14,338 bases of DNA from Comamonadaceae bacterium (GCA_947455585.1 CANGOY010000022.1:1-14338), one strand, 5' to 3'; shown: positions 1 through 6,876, counted from the first letter of the stretch. Notes: generated from the sequence alone by a model not told the origin. Translations and numbers: made by a program.

Positions 1-178
1 CTCTAGATATTGGCGACAAGCTTGCTCAGAATTGAACCAATCAAGAAATTGAACCCATGTCGCTGGGTAGTCAACGCCAGCGGTTGGCTTGGGTTTTTGT
101 GGATCCATCGGTTAATTTTACCGACTGTGGAGCTAAAGGGATACCCCGTTTATAAAAACAGTATTCTAGTCGGGCCGT
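1..178. other. Non-coding left edge with short repeats
   Basis: This stretch lies downstream of the first sulP gene, and I find no convincing gene in it. Visible structure: a direct repeat AATTGAACC at 30-38 and 47-55; a 6-bp inverted repeat CGCTGG/CCAGCG (61-66/77-82); and a 5-bp inverted repeat TCGGT/ACCGA (108-112/120-124) with an A/T-rich loop. None is followed by a clear T-run on the minus strand, so I cannot name a sulP terminator with confidence. A plus-strand open frame from a TTG at 10 runs into the sulP 3' end and resembles no family I know. Confidence 0.5.
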
Positions 179-1861
179 TTAAATACACCACCCCATATCC
201 GCAGGCAACGCTTCCAGTTGCCGCAGCTGCTGAATGGCTTCCGCATCCGTGCGATACATGTGCAGCCCCGCATGCGCTTGCAGACAGCCTGCACGGCGCA
301 GCACGGTTTCTACCGGTAGCTTCATGCCGCTAATGTGCAGGCTGATGCCGCGCTCGCGCAGCATGGCTTCTAGCTTGGCGAGGCTTTCCACGCCCGTGGC
401 GTCGATGCGGTTGATGGGCAGTGCAAACAGGCACACATGCGCCACGTTGGGGTGCTGGCCCAGGTGCTCCATCACGGCGCGCTCTAGGGTGCTGGCGGCG
501 GCAAAGTCCAGCTCGGCATCCATGCGCAGGGCGAAGAGGTGGTTGGCCAAGGGAGGTAGTTTCCACAGTTGGCGGTCGCGCAGGCTGCCGTCGGGGTGCA
601 GGCCCACTTCAATGATGCGCGGGTGCAAGCGCGTGTGCAAAAAGTGGCTCAGGCCCATCACCACACCAGCCAGCACGCCCCAGTACAAACGCGGGGCCGA
701 GAGCAGGGTGATGACAAACGTCACCACCGCCGTAGCGGCCTCGACACGGTTGATTTTGTAAAGCTGCACAAACGCGCGCGGCTTGATGAGGCCCAACACG
801 GCCGCCACAACGATGGCCGCCAACACCGACTGCGGCACAGGCTGCAACACCGCAGTGAAGAACAAGAGGATGACCAAAATCACTGCCACCGAAAAGATGG
901 TGGCCCACGCCGACTGCGCGCCTGCATACAGGTTGAGCGCCGAGCGGCTGAACGACGAGCTGGTGGGAAACGCGCCGCACAAACCCGACGCCACTTTGGC
1001 CAAGCCTTGGCCAATCAAGTCTTGGTCTTGGTCCCAGCGTTTGCCGCTGCGGTCGTTGTCTACCTTGGCGCTCGACGCGGTTTCTAAAAAGCTCACCAGC
1101 GTGATGACCAAGGTGGGCAGCACCAACTGCTTGAACATTTCCCACTCAATGACGCTGGGCACAAACAACGCAGGCAAACCCTGCGGCAACGCGCCCACCA
1201 CTGCCGTGCCCGATGCCTCTAGCCCCAGCGCCCAGCTGCCACCCGCCGCCCCCAGTACCACCACCAACACGGTGGGGAAAGTGGGCCGCCAACGGCGCGC
1301 CAACAGCAGCAACACCAGCGTGGCTAAGCCAAATACCAAGCTGGCCCAGTCAATGCTCGCGCCTGTTAGCAAGGTTGACCAGCCGTTTGTCAAACCCAAC
1401 AACGCCGGAATTTGCGACGAGATGATGAGCACGCCCGCACCCTGTGTGAACGCCATCAACACCGGCGAGCTGACCAAGTTCAACAGCCAGCCAAAACGCG
1501 CAAAGCCCAACACCACTTGCAACAAGCCTGTCATGAGCGAGAGCCACACCGTGAGGTTGACCCACTCCGCACTGCCAGGCACAGCCATGCCGCTGAGCGA
1601 GGCCGCAATCAAGATGGACGTGAGCGCCGTGGGCCCCACCGACAAACGGGGTGACGCGCTGAACAGCACGGCCACCAATGCAGGCAACAGCGACGCGTAA
1701 ATGCCGGTGATGAGCGGCATACCCGCCAACGCCGCATACGCCACGCCCTGCGGAATGACCATGAGGCCCACGCTCAGGCCTGCGAAGGCTTCGCTCTTGA
1801 GCAGTTGCGGGGTGGGCTTGGGCCAGCTGAGGAACGGGAAGAAACGCTTTGCAAATTGCAT
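179..1861 (-). CDS. SulP family anion permease with C-terminal STAS domain
   Basis: Inner-membrane transporter of the SulP (SLC26-like) family, probably for sulfate or a similar anion. The protein has 560 residues. About 1-410 is hydrophobic with many membrane segments, including the family-typical IPQGVAYA (36-43), SFLETASSAK (257-266) and AFPTSSSFSRSALN (298-311) stretches. About 440-548 is a STAS domain with the ligand/phosphosite-like loop IDATG (486-490), which would sit in the cytoplasm. Length is normal for the family. The ATG at 1861 fits the usual N-terminus, though no good ribosome binding site precedes it. It is transcribed divergently from the nuclease gene, 75 bp away. It is clearly distinct from the other SulP protein at 11189-12871. 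Substrate is not decidable from sequence: sulfate, bicarbonate and other anions are all possible. Confidence 0.9.
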   Translation of the reverse strand: MQFAKRFFPFLSWPKPTPQLLKSEAFAGLSVGLMVIPQGVAYAALAGMPLITGIYASLLPALVAVLFSASPRLSVGPTALTSILIAASLSGMAVPGSAEWVNLTVWLSLMTGLLQVVLGFARFGWLLNLVSSPVLMAFTQGAGVLIISSQIPALLGLTNGWSTLLTGASIDWASLVFGLATLVLLLLARRWRPTFPTVLVVVLGAAGGSWALGLEASGTAVVGALPQGLPALFVPSVIEWEMFKQLVLPTLVITLVSFLETASSAKVDNDRSGKRWDQDQDLIGQGLAKVASGLCGAFPTSSSFSRSALNLYAGAQSAWATIFSVAVILVILLFFTAVLQPVPQSVLAAIVVAAVLGLIKPRAFVQLYKINRVEAATAVVTFVITLLSAPRLYWGVLAGVVMGLSHFLHTRLHPRIIEVGLHPDGSLRDRQLWKLPPLANHLFALRMDAELDFAAASTLERAVMEHLGQHPNVAHVCLFALPINRIDATGVESLAKLEAMLRERGISLHISGMKLPVETVLRRAGCLQAHAGLHMYRTDAEAIQQLRQLEALPADMGWCI

Positions 1862-1884
1862 GTGCTAATCGTAACGGCTGGCTC

Positions 1885-1936
1885 ACCACCTGATACGAGG
1901 TGGTTTGCACAATGCAGTTTTTGCTTGAGGTGGTTT
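1885..1936. promoter_or_regulatory. AGGTGGT repeats in divergent sulP/nuclease spacer
   Basis: The 75-bp spacer between the two divergent starts holds a perfect 7-bp inverted repeat, ACCACCT (1885-1891) and AGGTGGT (1898-1904), with a 6-base spacer. The sequence GAGGTGGTTT (1897-1906) recurs exactly at 1927-1936, 30 bp downstream. The last copy contains the GAGG that serves as Shine-Dalgarno for the ATG at 1937. Three half-sites of one 7-mer in 52 bp could be an operator or a 5' UTR hairpin. This is inference from pattern only. Confidence 0.4.
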
Positions 1937-2449
1937 ATGGCTTTAGGGGTGCGTGTGTTTGTTGTGGTGTGGACGGTGTGCGTGTGCATCACCACGCCCG
2001 CGCACGCATGGCCCGGCGTGGTCACACACGTGAGCGACGGCGACACCGTGTGGGTGCAGCCATTGCAAGGCGGCGAGGCCTACAAGGTGCGGCTGCTGGG
2101 CATTGATGCGCGAGAGATTTGCCAGCCGTGGGGCCCACAGTCACGCGCCGTATTGCACGCTGCACTACAAGGCCAAGTGGTCGAGGTGCGCGCTCGTACG
2201 CGCGACACCTATGGCCGCTTGCTGGCGCAGCTCAGCCGCCAAGGCAATGATGTGGGGGCGTGGATGGTGGGGCAGGGCTATGCGTGGTCCTACAGCTACA
2301 AACACAACGCTGGCCCGTATGAGGCGCTGCAGCTGCAAGCGCAAACGCAGCACCTTGGTTTGTTTTCAGACGGGAGAGCGTTGCAGCCGAGGTGGTTCAG
2401 GAAAAGGTTTGGCTCGTGCCACTTGTCCACGCCTGATGCGCCGCATTAA
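1937..2449 (+). CDS. Exported thermonuclease-like (SNase) protein
   Basis: Predicted secreted or periplasmic nuclease of the staphylococcal nuclease (SNase, Ca2+-dependent phosphodiesterase) fold, 170 residues. Residues 1-24 form a signal peptide: a hydrophobic core ending ...TTPAHA, with likely cleavage after A24. The SNase core follows: SDGDT (33-37), VRLLGIDARE (51-60) and TYGR (91-94). These align with the staphylococcal enzyme's Asp21, Arg35, Asp40, Glu43 and Arg87, so the metal and catalytic residues (D36, R52, D57, E60, R94) look intact. I chose ATG 1937 because GAGG lies 6 bases upstream and the signal peptide begins there; the frame stays open upstream but would run into sulP. Two cysteines remain in the mature part (C62, C161) and could form a disulfide. 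Convergent with moeB. Role unknown: DNA/RNA scavenging or DNA turnover are guesses. Confidence 0.85.
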   Translation: MALGVRVFVVVWTVCVCITTPAHAWPGVVTHVSDGDTVWVQPLQGGEAYKVRLLGIDAREICQPWGPQSRAVLHAALQGQVVEVRARTRDTYGRLLAQLSRQGNDVGAWMVGQGYAWSYSYKHNAGPYEALQLQAQTQHLGLFSDGRALQPRWFRKRFGSCHLSTPDAPH

Positions 2450-2450
2450 G

Positions 2451-2474
2451 ACGCAATAAGCCGCTGCGTTTTAT
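2451..2474 (+). terminator. Weak terminator-like hairpin after nuclease gene
   Basis: ACGCA (2451-2455) and TGCGT (2465-2469) can pair around a 9-base loop, followed by TTTAT. It begins right after the nuclease stop codon, in the 38-bp gap between convergent genes. The stem is only 5 bp, so it may not function alone. Confidence 0.3.
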
Positions 2475-2487
2475 CGCTTGATGTGGC

Positions 2488-3240
2488 TCAGTGTTTTTCG
2501 CCGCACACGGGGCAAGCCGCGTTGCGCTGCAAGCGCACTTCGTTCCACTCCATGCCACGGCCATCTAGCATTTGCATGCGGCCCGTCAGGCGCGAGCCAA
2601 TGCCTGTGATGAGCTTGACGGTTTCCATGGCTTGCATGGTGCCAATCACGCCCACCAATGGCGCGAGCACGCCCATGGATGAGCACAGCACTTCTTCGGG
2701 TGCTTGGTCGGGCGGGAAGATGCAGGCGTAGCAAGGCGATTTGTCGTCACGCGCGTCGTACACCGCCAGCTGGCCATCCATGCGAATGGCTGCACCCGAT
2801 ACCAAAGGCACTTTGTGCTTCACGCACGCGCCGTTCACGGCTTGACGAGTTTCAAAGTTGTCGCAGCAGTCCACCACCACGGTGACGGTGGGCACAAGGG
2901 TGTCTAGCTGGGCAGCATCTAGCTTGTGGGCCAGTGCCGTCACGCGCACTTCGGGGTTGAGGGCCAGCATGGCTTGTGCGGCTGACTCCACCTTGGGGTG
3001 GCCCACACGCGCGGTGGTGTGGGCGATTTGGCGTTGCAGGTTGGTGAGGTCGACCGTGTCGTGGTCGGCAATGGTGATGTGTCCTACGCCGCTGGCGGCC
3101 AAGTACATGGCCACCGGAGAACCCAAACCGCCTGCACCGACCACCAGCACATGGCTGTCAACCAAGCGCTGCTGGCCTTCGATGCCCACATCGTCAAGCA
3201 GGATGTGGCGCGAATAGCGCAGCAGTTGGTCGTCGTTCAC
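2488..3240 (-). CDS. moeB: MoeB/ThiF/HesA-family adenylyltransferase
   Basis: Cytoplasmic E1-like enzyme that adenylates the C-terminal glycine of a small ubiquitin-fold sulfur carrier: MoaD for molybdopterin, or ThiS for thiamine. It has 250 residues, the usual length for single-domain MoeB/ThiF. Seen: the nucleotide loop GAGGLGS (35-41), TNLQRQ (66-71), the DxxN-type motif CCDNFETR (125-132), and two zinc cysteine pairs, CYAC (170-173) and CPVC (243-246). There is no C-terminal rhodanese domain. The start is a GTG at 3240, and no strong ribosome binding site is visible. It lies 18 bp after ctpA and probably ends the gpmA-ctpA-moeB transcript. MoeB versus ThiF cannot be separated safely: no moa or thi genes are in the window. 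Confidence 0.88.
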   Translation of the reverse strand: MNDDQLLRYSRHILLDDVGIEGQQRLVDSHVLVVGAGGLGSPVAMYLAASGVGHITIADHDTVDLTNLQRQIAHTTARVGHPKVESAAQAMLALNPEVRVTALAHKLDAAQLDTLVPTVTVVVDCCDNFETRQAVNGACVKHKVPLVSGAAIRMDGQLAVYDARDDKSPCYACIFPPDQAPEEVLCSSMGVLAPLVGVIGTMQAMETVKLITGIGSRLTGRMQMLDGRGMEWNEVRLQRNAACPVCGEKH

Positions 3241-3258
3241 CGCAGGGCTACAAGTGAA

Positions 3259-4719
3259 TTACTTGTCTTTCTTCTCAGCAGGGCGCTCGCTTTGCGTCTT
3301 GCTGGCCAACACGGGTTGGCCTTTGAGGCGCTTCAAGGCTTGCTCGAGTTGGAAGTCTTTGTCGCTGCCAAACTCAGGTGGGCGGCGTTCGCTGTTGGGC
3401 TTTTTGGATTCTTCTTCCAAACGCTTCATGGCTTCTTCGCGTGCCTTCTCTTTTTCTTTTTCCTTGGCCGCGTCTTTGGCGTCTTTGCCTTGGCCGCTTT
3501 CTAAGTGCTTGTCGAGGTCGGCTTCACGCATGCGCAGGATGGCGTATGGGCTGCCTTCGGCGGTGTCGTCCAACAACACATCAGGCACGATGCCTTTGGC
3601 TTGAATGCTGCGGCCACTTGGCGTGTAGTAGCGCGCAGTGGTGATTTTCAAAGCGGTATCAGGACCAAGTTGACGCACGGTTTGCACCGAGCCTTTGCCA
3701 AAAGTTTGGCTGCCCATGATGGTGGCGCGTTTGTGGTCTTGCAAAGCACCCGACACGATTTCGCTGGCAGAGGCTGAGCCTTCGTTCACCAACACCACCA
3801 GTGGCACGGTGCGGTAAATGCCTTTGGTGTTTTGGTGCAAACGGGCCACAGGGTCGTTGCTGCCATTGCGGCGGTAGAACTCGGGCGAAGCTTTGTAAAC
3901 AAACTTGCTCTCAGCCAATTGGCCGTTGGTCGACACCACGGCAATGTTCTCAGGCAAGAAGACGGCAGACACGGCCACGGCGGCGTCGAGCAAGCCACCT
4001 GGGTCGTTGCGCAGGTCGAGCACCAAGCCTTTGAGCTTGGGTTCTTGTTTGTAGATTTCTTCAAGTTTCTTGGTGAAGTCATCCACCGAGCGGTCTTGGA
4101 ATTGGCTCAGGCGAATCCAGCCGTAGCCAGGCTCCATCACTTTGCCTTTGACGCTTTGAGTTTTGATTTCCTCGCGAATGATGTTCACGGGGAAGGTGCG
4201 GTTTTCGTCTTTGCGGTAGATGGTCAGCAGCACTTTGGTGCCAGGCTCGCCACGCATGCGTTTGACGGCATCGTTCAACGCCAAACCTTTGACGGCGGTG
4301 TCATCAATCTTGGTAATCAAGTCGCCAGACTTCATGCCCGCACGGAAAGCGGGTGAGCCTTCGATGGGCGACACGATTTTAATGAGGCCTTCTTCTTGGG
4401 TGATTTCAATGCCCACGCCCACAAAGCGGCCGGTGGTGCCTTCGCGGAATTCTTTGAAGGTCTTTTTGTCGTAGTACTGCGAGTGAGGGTCGAGGCTAGC
4501 CACCATGCCGGTGATGGCGTCGCTGATGAGTTTTTTCTCGTCCACAGGCTCCACGTAGTCGCTCTTGACCATGCTGAACACCGCAGCGAGTTGCTGCAGT
4601 TCTTCCAGCGGCAGAGGCGCCATGTTGGCGCGCGCAGCGGTTTGCAGCGAGACGGTGGTCAGTGCGCCGGTCAGGGCGCCGATGGCGACCCAGCCTGCAA
4701 TCTTGAATTTTTGACGCAT
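3259..4719 (-). CDS. ctpA: S41 C-terminal processing protease (CtpA/Prc family)
   Basis: Periplasmic, membrane-anchored serine protease of the S41 family, which cuts proteins from their C-termini in the envelope. It has 486 residues from ATG 4719. I prefer this ATG over an upstream in-frame one because GAAGG lies 5 bases before it and the signal sequence begins there. Seen: a signal/anchor segment (about 7-25); a PDZ domain (about 96-170) with GRFVGVGIEI and SPAFRAGMKSGD; and the protease core with LRNDPGG (236-242), NEGSASASE (312-320) and FGKGSVQ (340-346). The Ser317/Lys342 pair, 25 residues apart as in E. coli Prc, is the likely catalytic dyad. The C-terminus (about 408-440) is a highly charged Lys/Glu-rich stretch, probably helical, followed by a basic tail. 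It lies 77 bp after gpmA and 18 bp before moeB. Confidence 0.92.
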   Translation of the reverse strand: MRQKFKIAGWVAIGALTGALTTVSLQTAARANMAPLPLEELQQLAAVFSMVKSDYVEPVDEKKLISDAITGMVASLDPHSQYYDKKTFKEFREGTTGRFVGVGIEITQEEGLIKIVSPIEGSPAFRAGMKSGDLITKIDDTAVKGLALNDAVKRMRGEPGTKVLLTIYRKDENRTFPVNIIREEIKTQSVKGKVMEPGYGWIRLSQFQDRSVDDFTKKLEEIYKQEPKLKGLVLDLRNDPGGLLDAAVAVSAVFLPENIAVVSTNGQLAESKFVYKASPEFYRRNGSNDPVARLHQNTKGIYRTVPLVVLVNEGSASASEIVSGALQDHKRATIMGSQTFGKGSVQTVRQLGPDTALKITTARYYTPSGRSIQAKGIVPDVLLDDTAEGSPYAILRMREADLDKHLESGQGKDAKDAAKEKEKEKAREEAMKRLEEESKKPNSERRPPEFGSDKDFQLEQALKRLKGQPVLASKTQSERPAEKKDK

Positions 4720-4764
4720 GTGGCCTTCGAGAAATAACAAATTTGATAGGTGCTCAATATACAA

Positions 4765-4781
4765 CGCGCCCAGTGGGCGCG
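4765..4781 (-). other. GC hairpin between gpmA and ctpA
   Basis: A perfect 7-bp inverted repeat, CGCGCCC (4765-4771) and GGGCGCG (4775-4781), with a 3-base loop lies 15 bases after the gpmA stop. On the minus strand it is followed by TTGTATATTG, not a clean U-run. It could be a leaky terminator or an mRNA-stability hairpin that lowers ctpA expression relative to gpmA. Confidence 0.45.
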
Positions 4782-4796
4782 CTGTAAGTGGGACGA

Positions 4797-5540
4797 TTAA
4801 GCTTTGCCTTGTGTGGCTACTGCCGCAGCTGCTTTGACAGCGGCTTCGGCATCGCCTAAGTAGTAATGACGAATCGGTTTGAGGTTTTCGTCCAACTCAT
4901 ACACAAGTGGGATGCCATTGGGAATATTCAAGCCCACGATGTCTTGGTCGCTGATGCCGTCCAAATACTTGATGAGCGCGCGAATCGAGTTGCCGTGTGC
5001 AGCGATGACGATGCGCTTGCCAGCCTTGATGGCGGGGGCGAGGGCTTCATTCCAGAAAGGCACCACGCGCGACACGGTGTCTTTCAAACACTCGGTCAAT
5101 GGCACGGGGTTGGGTTCAAAGCGGGTGTAGCGTGGGTCGTTACGTTCGCTGCGGGGGTCGTGCGCTTGGAGCTCAGGCGGTGGCGTGTCGTAGCTGCGAC
5201 GCCAAACCAACACTTGCTCGTCGCCGTATTGCTTGGCCATGTCGGCTTTGTTCAAGCCTTGCAAGCTGCCGTAGTGTCGCTCGTTCAAACGCCAGCTTTT
5301 GACAACGGGCAACCAAGTGGCGTCCATCTCGTCCAAGGCGAGGAACAGGGTGCGAATGGCGCGTTTCAACACGCTGGTGTAAGCCACGTCAAACTCATAG
5401 CCTTCGGCCTTGAGCAGCTTGCCAGCGTTCTTGGCTTGTTCAACGCCGGTGGGGGTGAGGTCGACATCGGTCCAGCCGGTGAAGCGGTTTTCAAGGTTCC
5501 AAGTGGATTCGCCGTGGCGGATTAATACGAGTTTGTACAT
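4797..5540 (-). CDS. gpmA: 2,3-bisphosphoglycerate-dependent phosphoglycerate mutase
   Basis: Glycolytic/gluconeogenic enzyme in the cytosol that interconverts 3- and 2-phosphoglycerate through a phosphohistidine. It has 247 residues, the normal dPGM length. Seen: LIRHGESTWN (6-15) with the phosphorylated His9; TGWTDVDLT (21-29); WRLNERHYGSLQGLNK (83-98) with the acid/base-region Glu87; and IAAHGNSIRALIKYL (179-193) with the second catalytic His182. The ATG at 5540 fits the family's N-terminus. It is the first gene of the minus-strand group gpmA-ctpA-moeB and diverges from the rhodanese gene with a 91-bp spacer. At the matching place in E. coli, next to the rhodanese gene yibN, lies the unrelated cofactor-independent mutase gpmM. 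Confidence 0.97.
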   Translation of the reverse strand: MYKLVLIRHGESTWNLENRFTGWTDVDLTPTGVEQAKNAGKLLKAEGYEFDVAYTSVLKRAIRTLFLALDEMDATWLPVVKSWRLNERHYGSLQGLNKADMAKQYGDEQVLVWRRSYDTPPPELQAHDPRSERNDPRYTRFEPNPVPLTECLKDTVSRVVPFWNEALAPAIKAGKRIVIAAHGNSIRALIKYLDGISDQDIVGLNIPNGIPLVYELDENLKPIRHYYLGDAEAAVKAAAAVATQGKA

Positions 5541-5554
5541 GGTGATTCAAACAA

Positions 5555-5598
5555 AGTCAGTGAATGATTGGCTGTGATTTTAGAATGCTGTACTGACT
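5555..5598. promoter_or_regulatory. Divergent gpmA/rhodanese promoter region with inverted repeat
   Basis: The 91-bp spacer (5541-5631) must carry promoters for both directions. It contains a perfect 7-bp inverted repeat, AGTCAGT (5555-5561) and ACTGACT (5592-5598), 30 bp apart. Between the arms are -10-like sequences facing each way: TAGAAT on plus (5581-5586) and TAAAAT on minus (5582-5577). I could not find good -35 boxes for either. A shared operator is possible but unproven. Confidence 0.35.
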
Positions 5599-5631
5599 CG
5601 ATACTTTTAACCCCCTGAACTGGATTCCCCT

Positions 5632-6039
5632 GTGAAATTTATTCTCGATAACTGGATGTTGCTGGCCATTGCTGCAAGCAGTGGTTTCTTTCTGCTTTTG
5701 CCTGTGGTGCAAGGTGCAACAGCCACCGGTATTTCGCCCGCAGAGACTGTGCAATGCATGAACCGCGAAAAAGGCGTGGTGATTGATGTGTGCGGCGCAG
5801 ACGAGTTTGCCCAAAGCCACATCAAAGGCGCCGTGAACGTGCCTTTGGACGAGTTGGAAGCCCGTTTGGACAAGGCGGTGAAGAACAAAAGCACACCCGT
5901 CATCATGGTGTGCGCGGCAGGTGCGCGCTCAAAGCGTGCCCAAGCCATCGCCCAAAAACTGGGTTACGAGAAGGTGCATTCGTTGCACGGCGGGCTGAAA
6001 GCTTGGAAAGAAGCTAACCTGCCTGTCGCTAAAGCCTAA
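5632..6039 (+). CDS. Membrane-anchored rhodanese-like protein (YibN type)
   Basis: Single-domain rhodanese (sulfurtransferase fold) tethered to the inner membrane, 135 residues. A hydrophobic segment at about 9-26 is an N-terminal anchor. The rhodanese domain spans about 35-132. VIDVCGADEFAQSHIKGAVNVPL (50-72) is the conserved first half, and VCAAGARSKRA (93-103) carries the active-site Cys94 in the C-x4-R loop. HSLHGGLKAWKEANLP (116-131) is the typical ending. The start is a GTG at 5632, with only a weak ribosome binding site. It is the first gene of rhodanese-grxC-secB-gpsA, matching yibN at the same place in E. coli. The sulfur donor and acceptor are unknown; a link to glutaredoxin is suggested only by position. 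Confidence 0.88.
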   Translation: MKFILDNWMLLAIAASSGFFLLLPVVQGATATGISPAETVQCMNREKGVVIDVCGADEFAQSHIKGAVNVPLDELEARLDKAVKNKSTPVIMVCAAGARSKRAQAIAQKLGYEKVHSLHGGLKAWKEANLPVAKA

Positions 6040-6071
6040 TTTTTGGCTTGAATTATTTCGGAGAACCCGCC

Positions 6072-6329
6072 ATGCCCGCCGTCAAGATGTACACCACCGC
6101 CGTTTGCCCATATTGCATCCGCGCCAAGCAGCTGTTGAACGCCAAGGGCGTGGCTCAGATTGAAGAAATCCGCATCGATACCGACCCTGTGGCTCGCGTC
6201 CACATGATGGAAATCACAGGCCGCCGCACGGTGCCGCAAATTTTCATTGGCGACACGCATGTGGGCGGTTGTGATGATTTGGTGGCCTTGGATGCCAAAG
6301 GCGGTTTGCTGCCTTTGCTGCAATCTTGA
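6072..6329 (+). CDS. grxC: Glutaredoxin 3
   Basis: Small cytosolic dithiol glutaredoxin that reduces disulfides and glutathionylated proteins using glutathione. It has 85 residues, as expected. Seen: the active site CPYC (12-15), the TVP cis-proline turn (53-55) that holds glutathione, and GGCDD (65-69). ATG 6072 is preferred to an upstream in-frame TTG at 6048 because GGAG lies 8 bases before it and MPAVKMYTT is the typical glutaredoxin start. It is 32 bp downstream of the rhodanese gene and probably on the same transcript. A strong terminator follows it, before secB. Confidence 0.95.
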   Translation: MPAVKMYTTAVCPYCIRAKQLLNAKGVAQIEEIRIDTDPVARVHMMEITGRRTVPQIFIGDTHVGGCDDLVALDAKGGLLPLLQS

Positions 6330-6334
6330 GCTGA

Positions 6335-6340
6335 CATAAT
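6335..6340 (+). promoter_or_regulatory. Possible secB promoter -10 element
   Basis: CATAAT (5 of 6 to TATAAT) lies just after the grxC stop, at the right place for a separate secB-gpsA promoter. I see no matching -35 box at 16-18 bp. If real, its transcript would run straight into the hairpin at 6360-6386. Confidence 0.25.
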
Positions 6341-6359
6341 TCAGCCATCCCGATTTGCT

Positions 6360-6397
6360 GCCCGCTTCGGTTTTGCCGATGCGGGCTTTTTTGTTTT
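6360..6397 (+). terminator. Strong intrinsic terminator between grxC and secB
   Basis: GCCCGCTTCGG (6360-6370) pairs with CCGATGCGGGC (6376-6386), 10 of 11 bp with a 5-base loop, followed by TTTTTTGTTTT (6387-6397). This is a textbook Rho-independent terminator. It ends immediately before the secB Shine-Dalgarno AGGA (6398-6401), so it either ends the rhodanese-grxC transcript or acts as an attenuator or partial read-through point in the secB leader. Confidence 0.88.
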
Positions 6398-6408
6398 AGG
6401 AAAAACTC

Positions 6409-6855
6409 ATGTCAGAAGAACAAGCCACGCCCGTGTTTCAAATTCAACGCGTCTATTTGAAAGACCTGTCTTTGGAGCAACCCAACTCTCCCGCCATCCT
6501 GACCAGCACCGAGCAACCTTCGGTGGACATCCAGTTGGGCGTGGGCATGGAACAAGTGGCCGACGGCATTGTGGAAGTGACTGTGACAGCCACCGTGACC
6601 ACCAAGATTGAAGACAAAACGGTGTTCTTGGTCGAAGCCAAGCAAGCTGGCATTTTTGAAGTGCGCAACTTGCCTGAAGACCAAATGGGCCCCGTCATCG
6701 GCATTGCTTGCCCACAAATCATTTACCCCTACTTGCGCGGCAACGTGGCTGACGTGATTCAACGTGCTGGCTTCCCGCCTGTGCACTTGGCCGAAATCAA
6801 CTTCCAAGCCATGTATGAACAACAGCAGCAACAAGCGGCTGGCTCAGTTCAGTAA
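6409..6855 (+). CDS. secB: Protein-export chaperone SecB
   Basis: Cytosolic homotetrameric chaperone that keeps preproteins unfolded and hands them to SecA for Sec export. It has 148 residues, close to the E. coli length. Seen: the start FQIQRVYLKDLSLEQPNSP (10-28), the central strand region ending in KTVFLVEAKQAGIFEVRNL, and the highly conserved CPQIIYPYLRGNVADVIQRAGFPPVHLAEINF segment, then a Gln-rich tail. ATG 6409 is supported by AGGA 7 bases upstream. It sits between grxC and gpsA, as in E. coli, but behind a terminator hairpin, so it may have its own promoter. Confidence 0.97.
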   Translation: MSEEQATPVFQIQRVYLKDLSLEQPNSPAILTSTEQPSVDIQLGVGMEQVADGIVEVTVTATVTTKIEDKTVFLVEAKQAGIFEVRNLPEDQMGPVIGIACPQIIYPYLRGNVADVIQRAGFPPVHLAEINFQAMYEQQQQQAAGSVQ

Positions 6856-6876
6856 TTGCGCGTTTAGGCCGTCGAC

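Noticed and set aside
30..60. tRNA T-loop-like GGTTCAATTT on the minus strand
   Set aside because: The flanking bases do not form a T-stem and no acceptor, D or anticodon arms can be found.
10..333. Plus-strand open frame of 107 codons at the left edge
   Set aside because: It starts with TTG, overlaps the conserved 3' end of sulP on the other strand, and resembles no known family.
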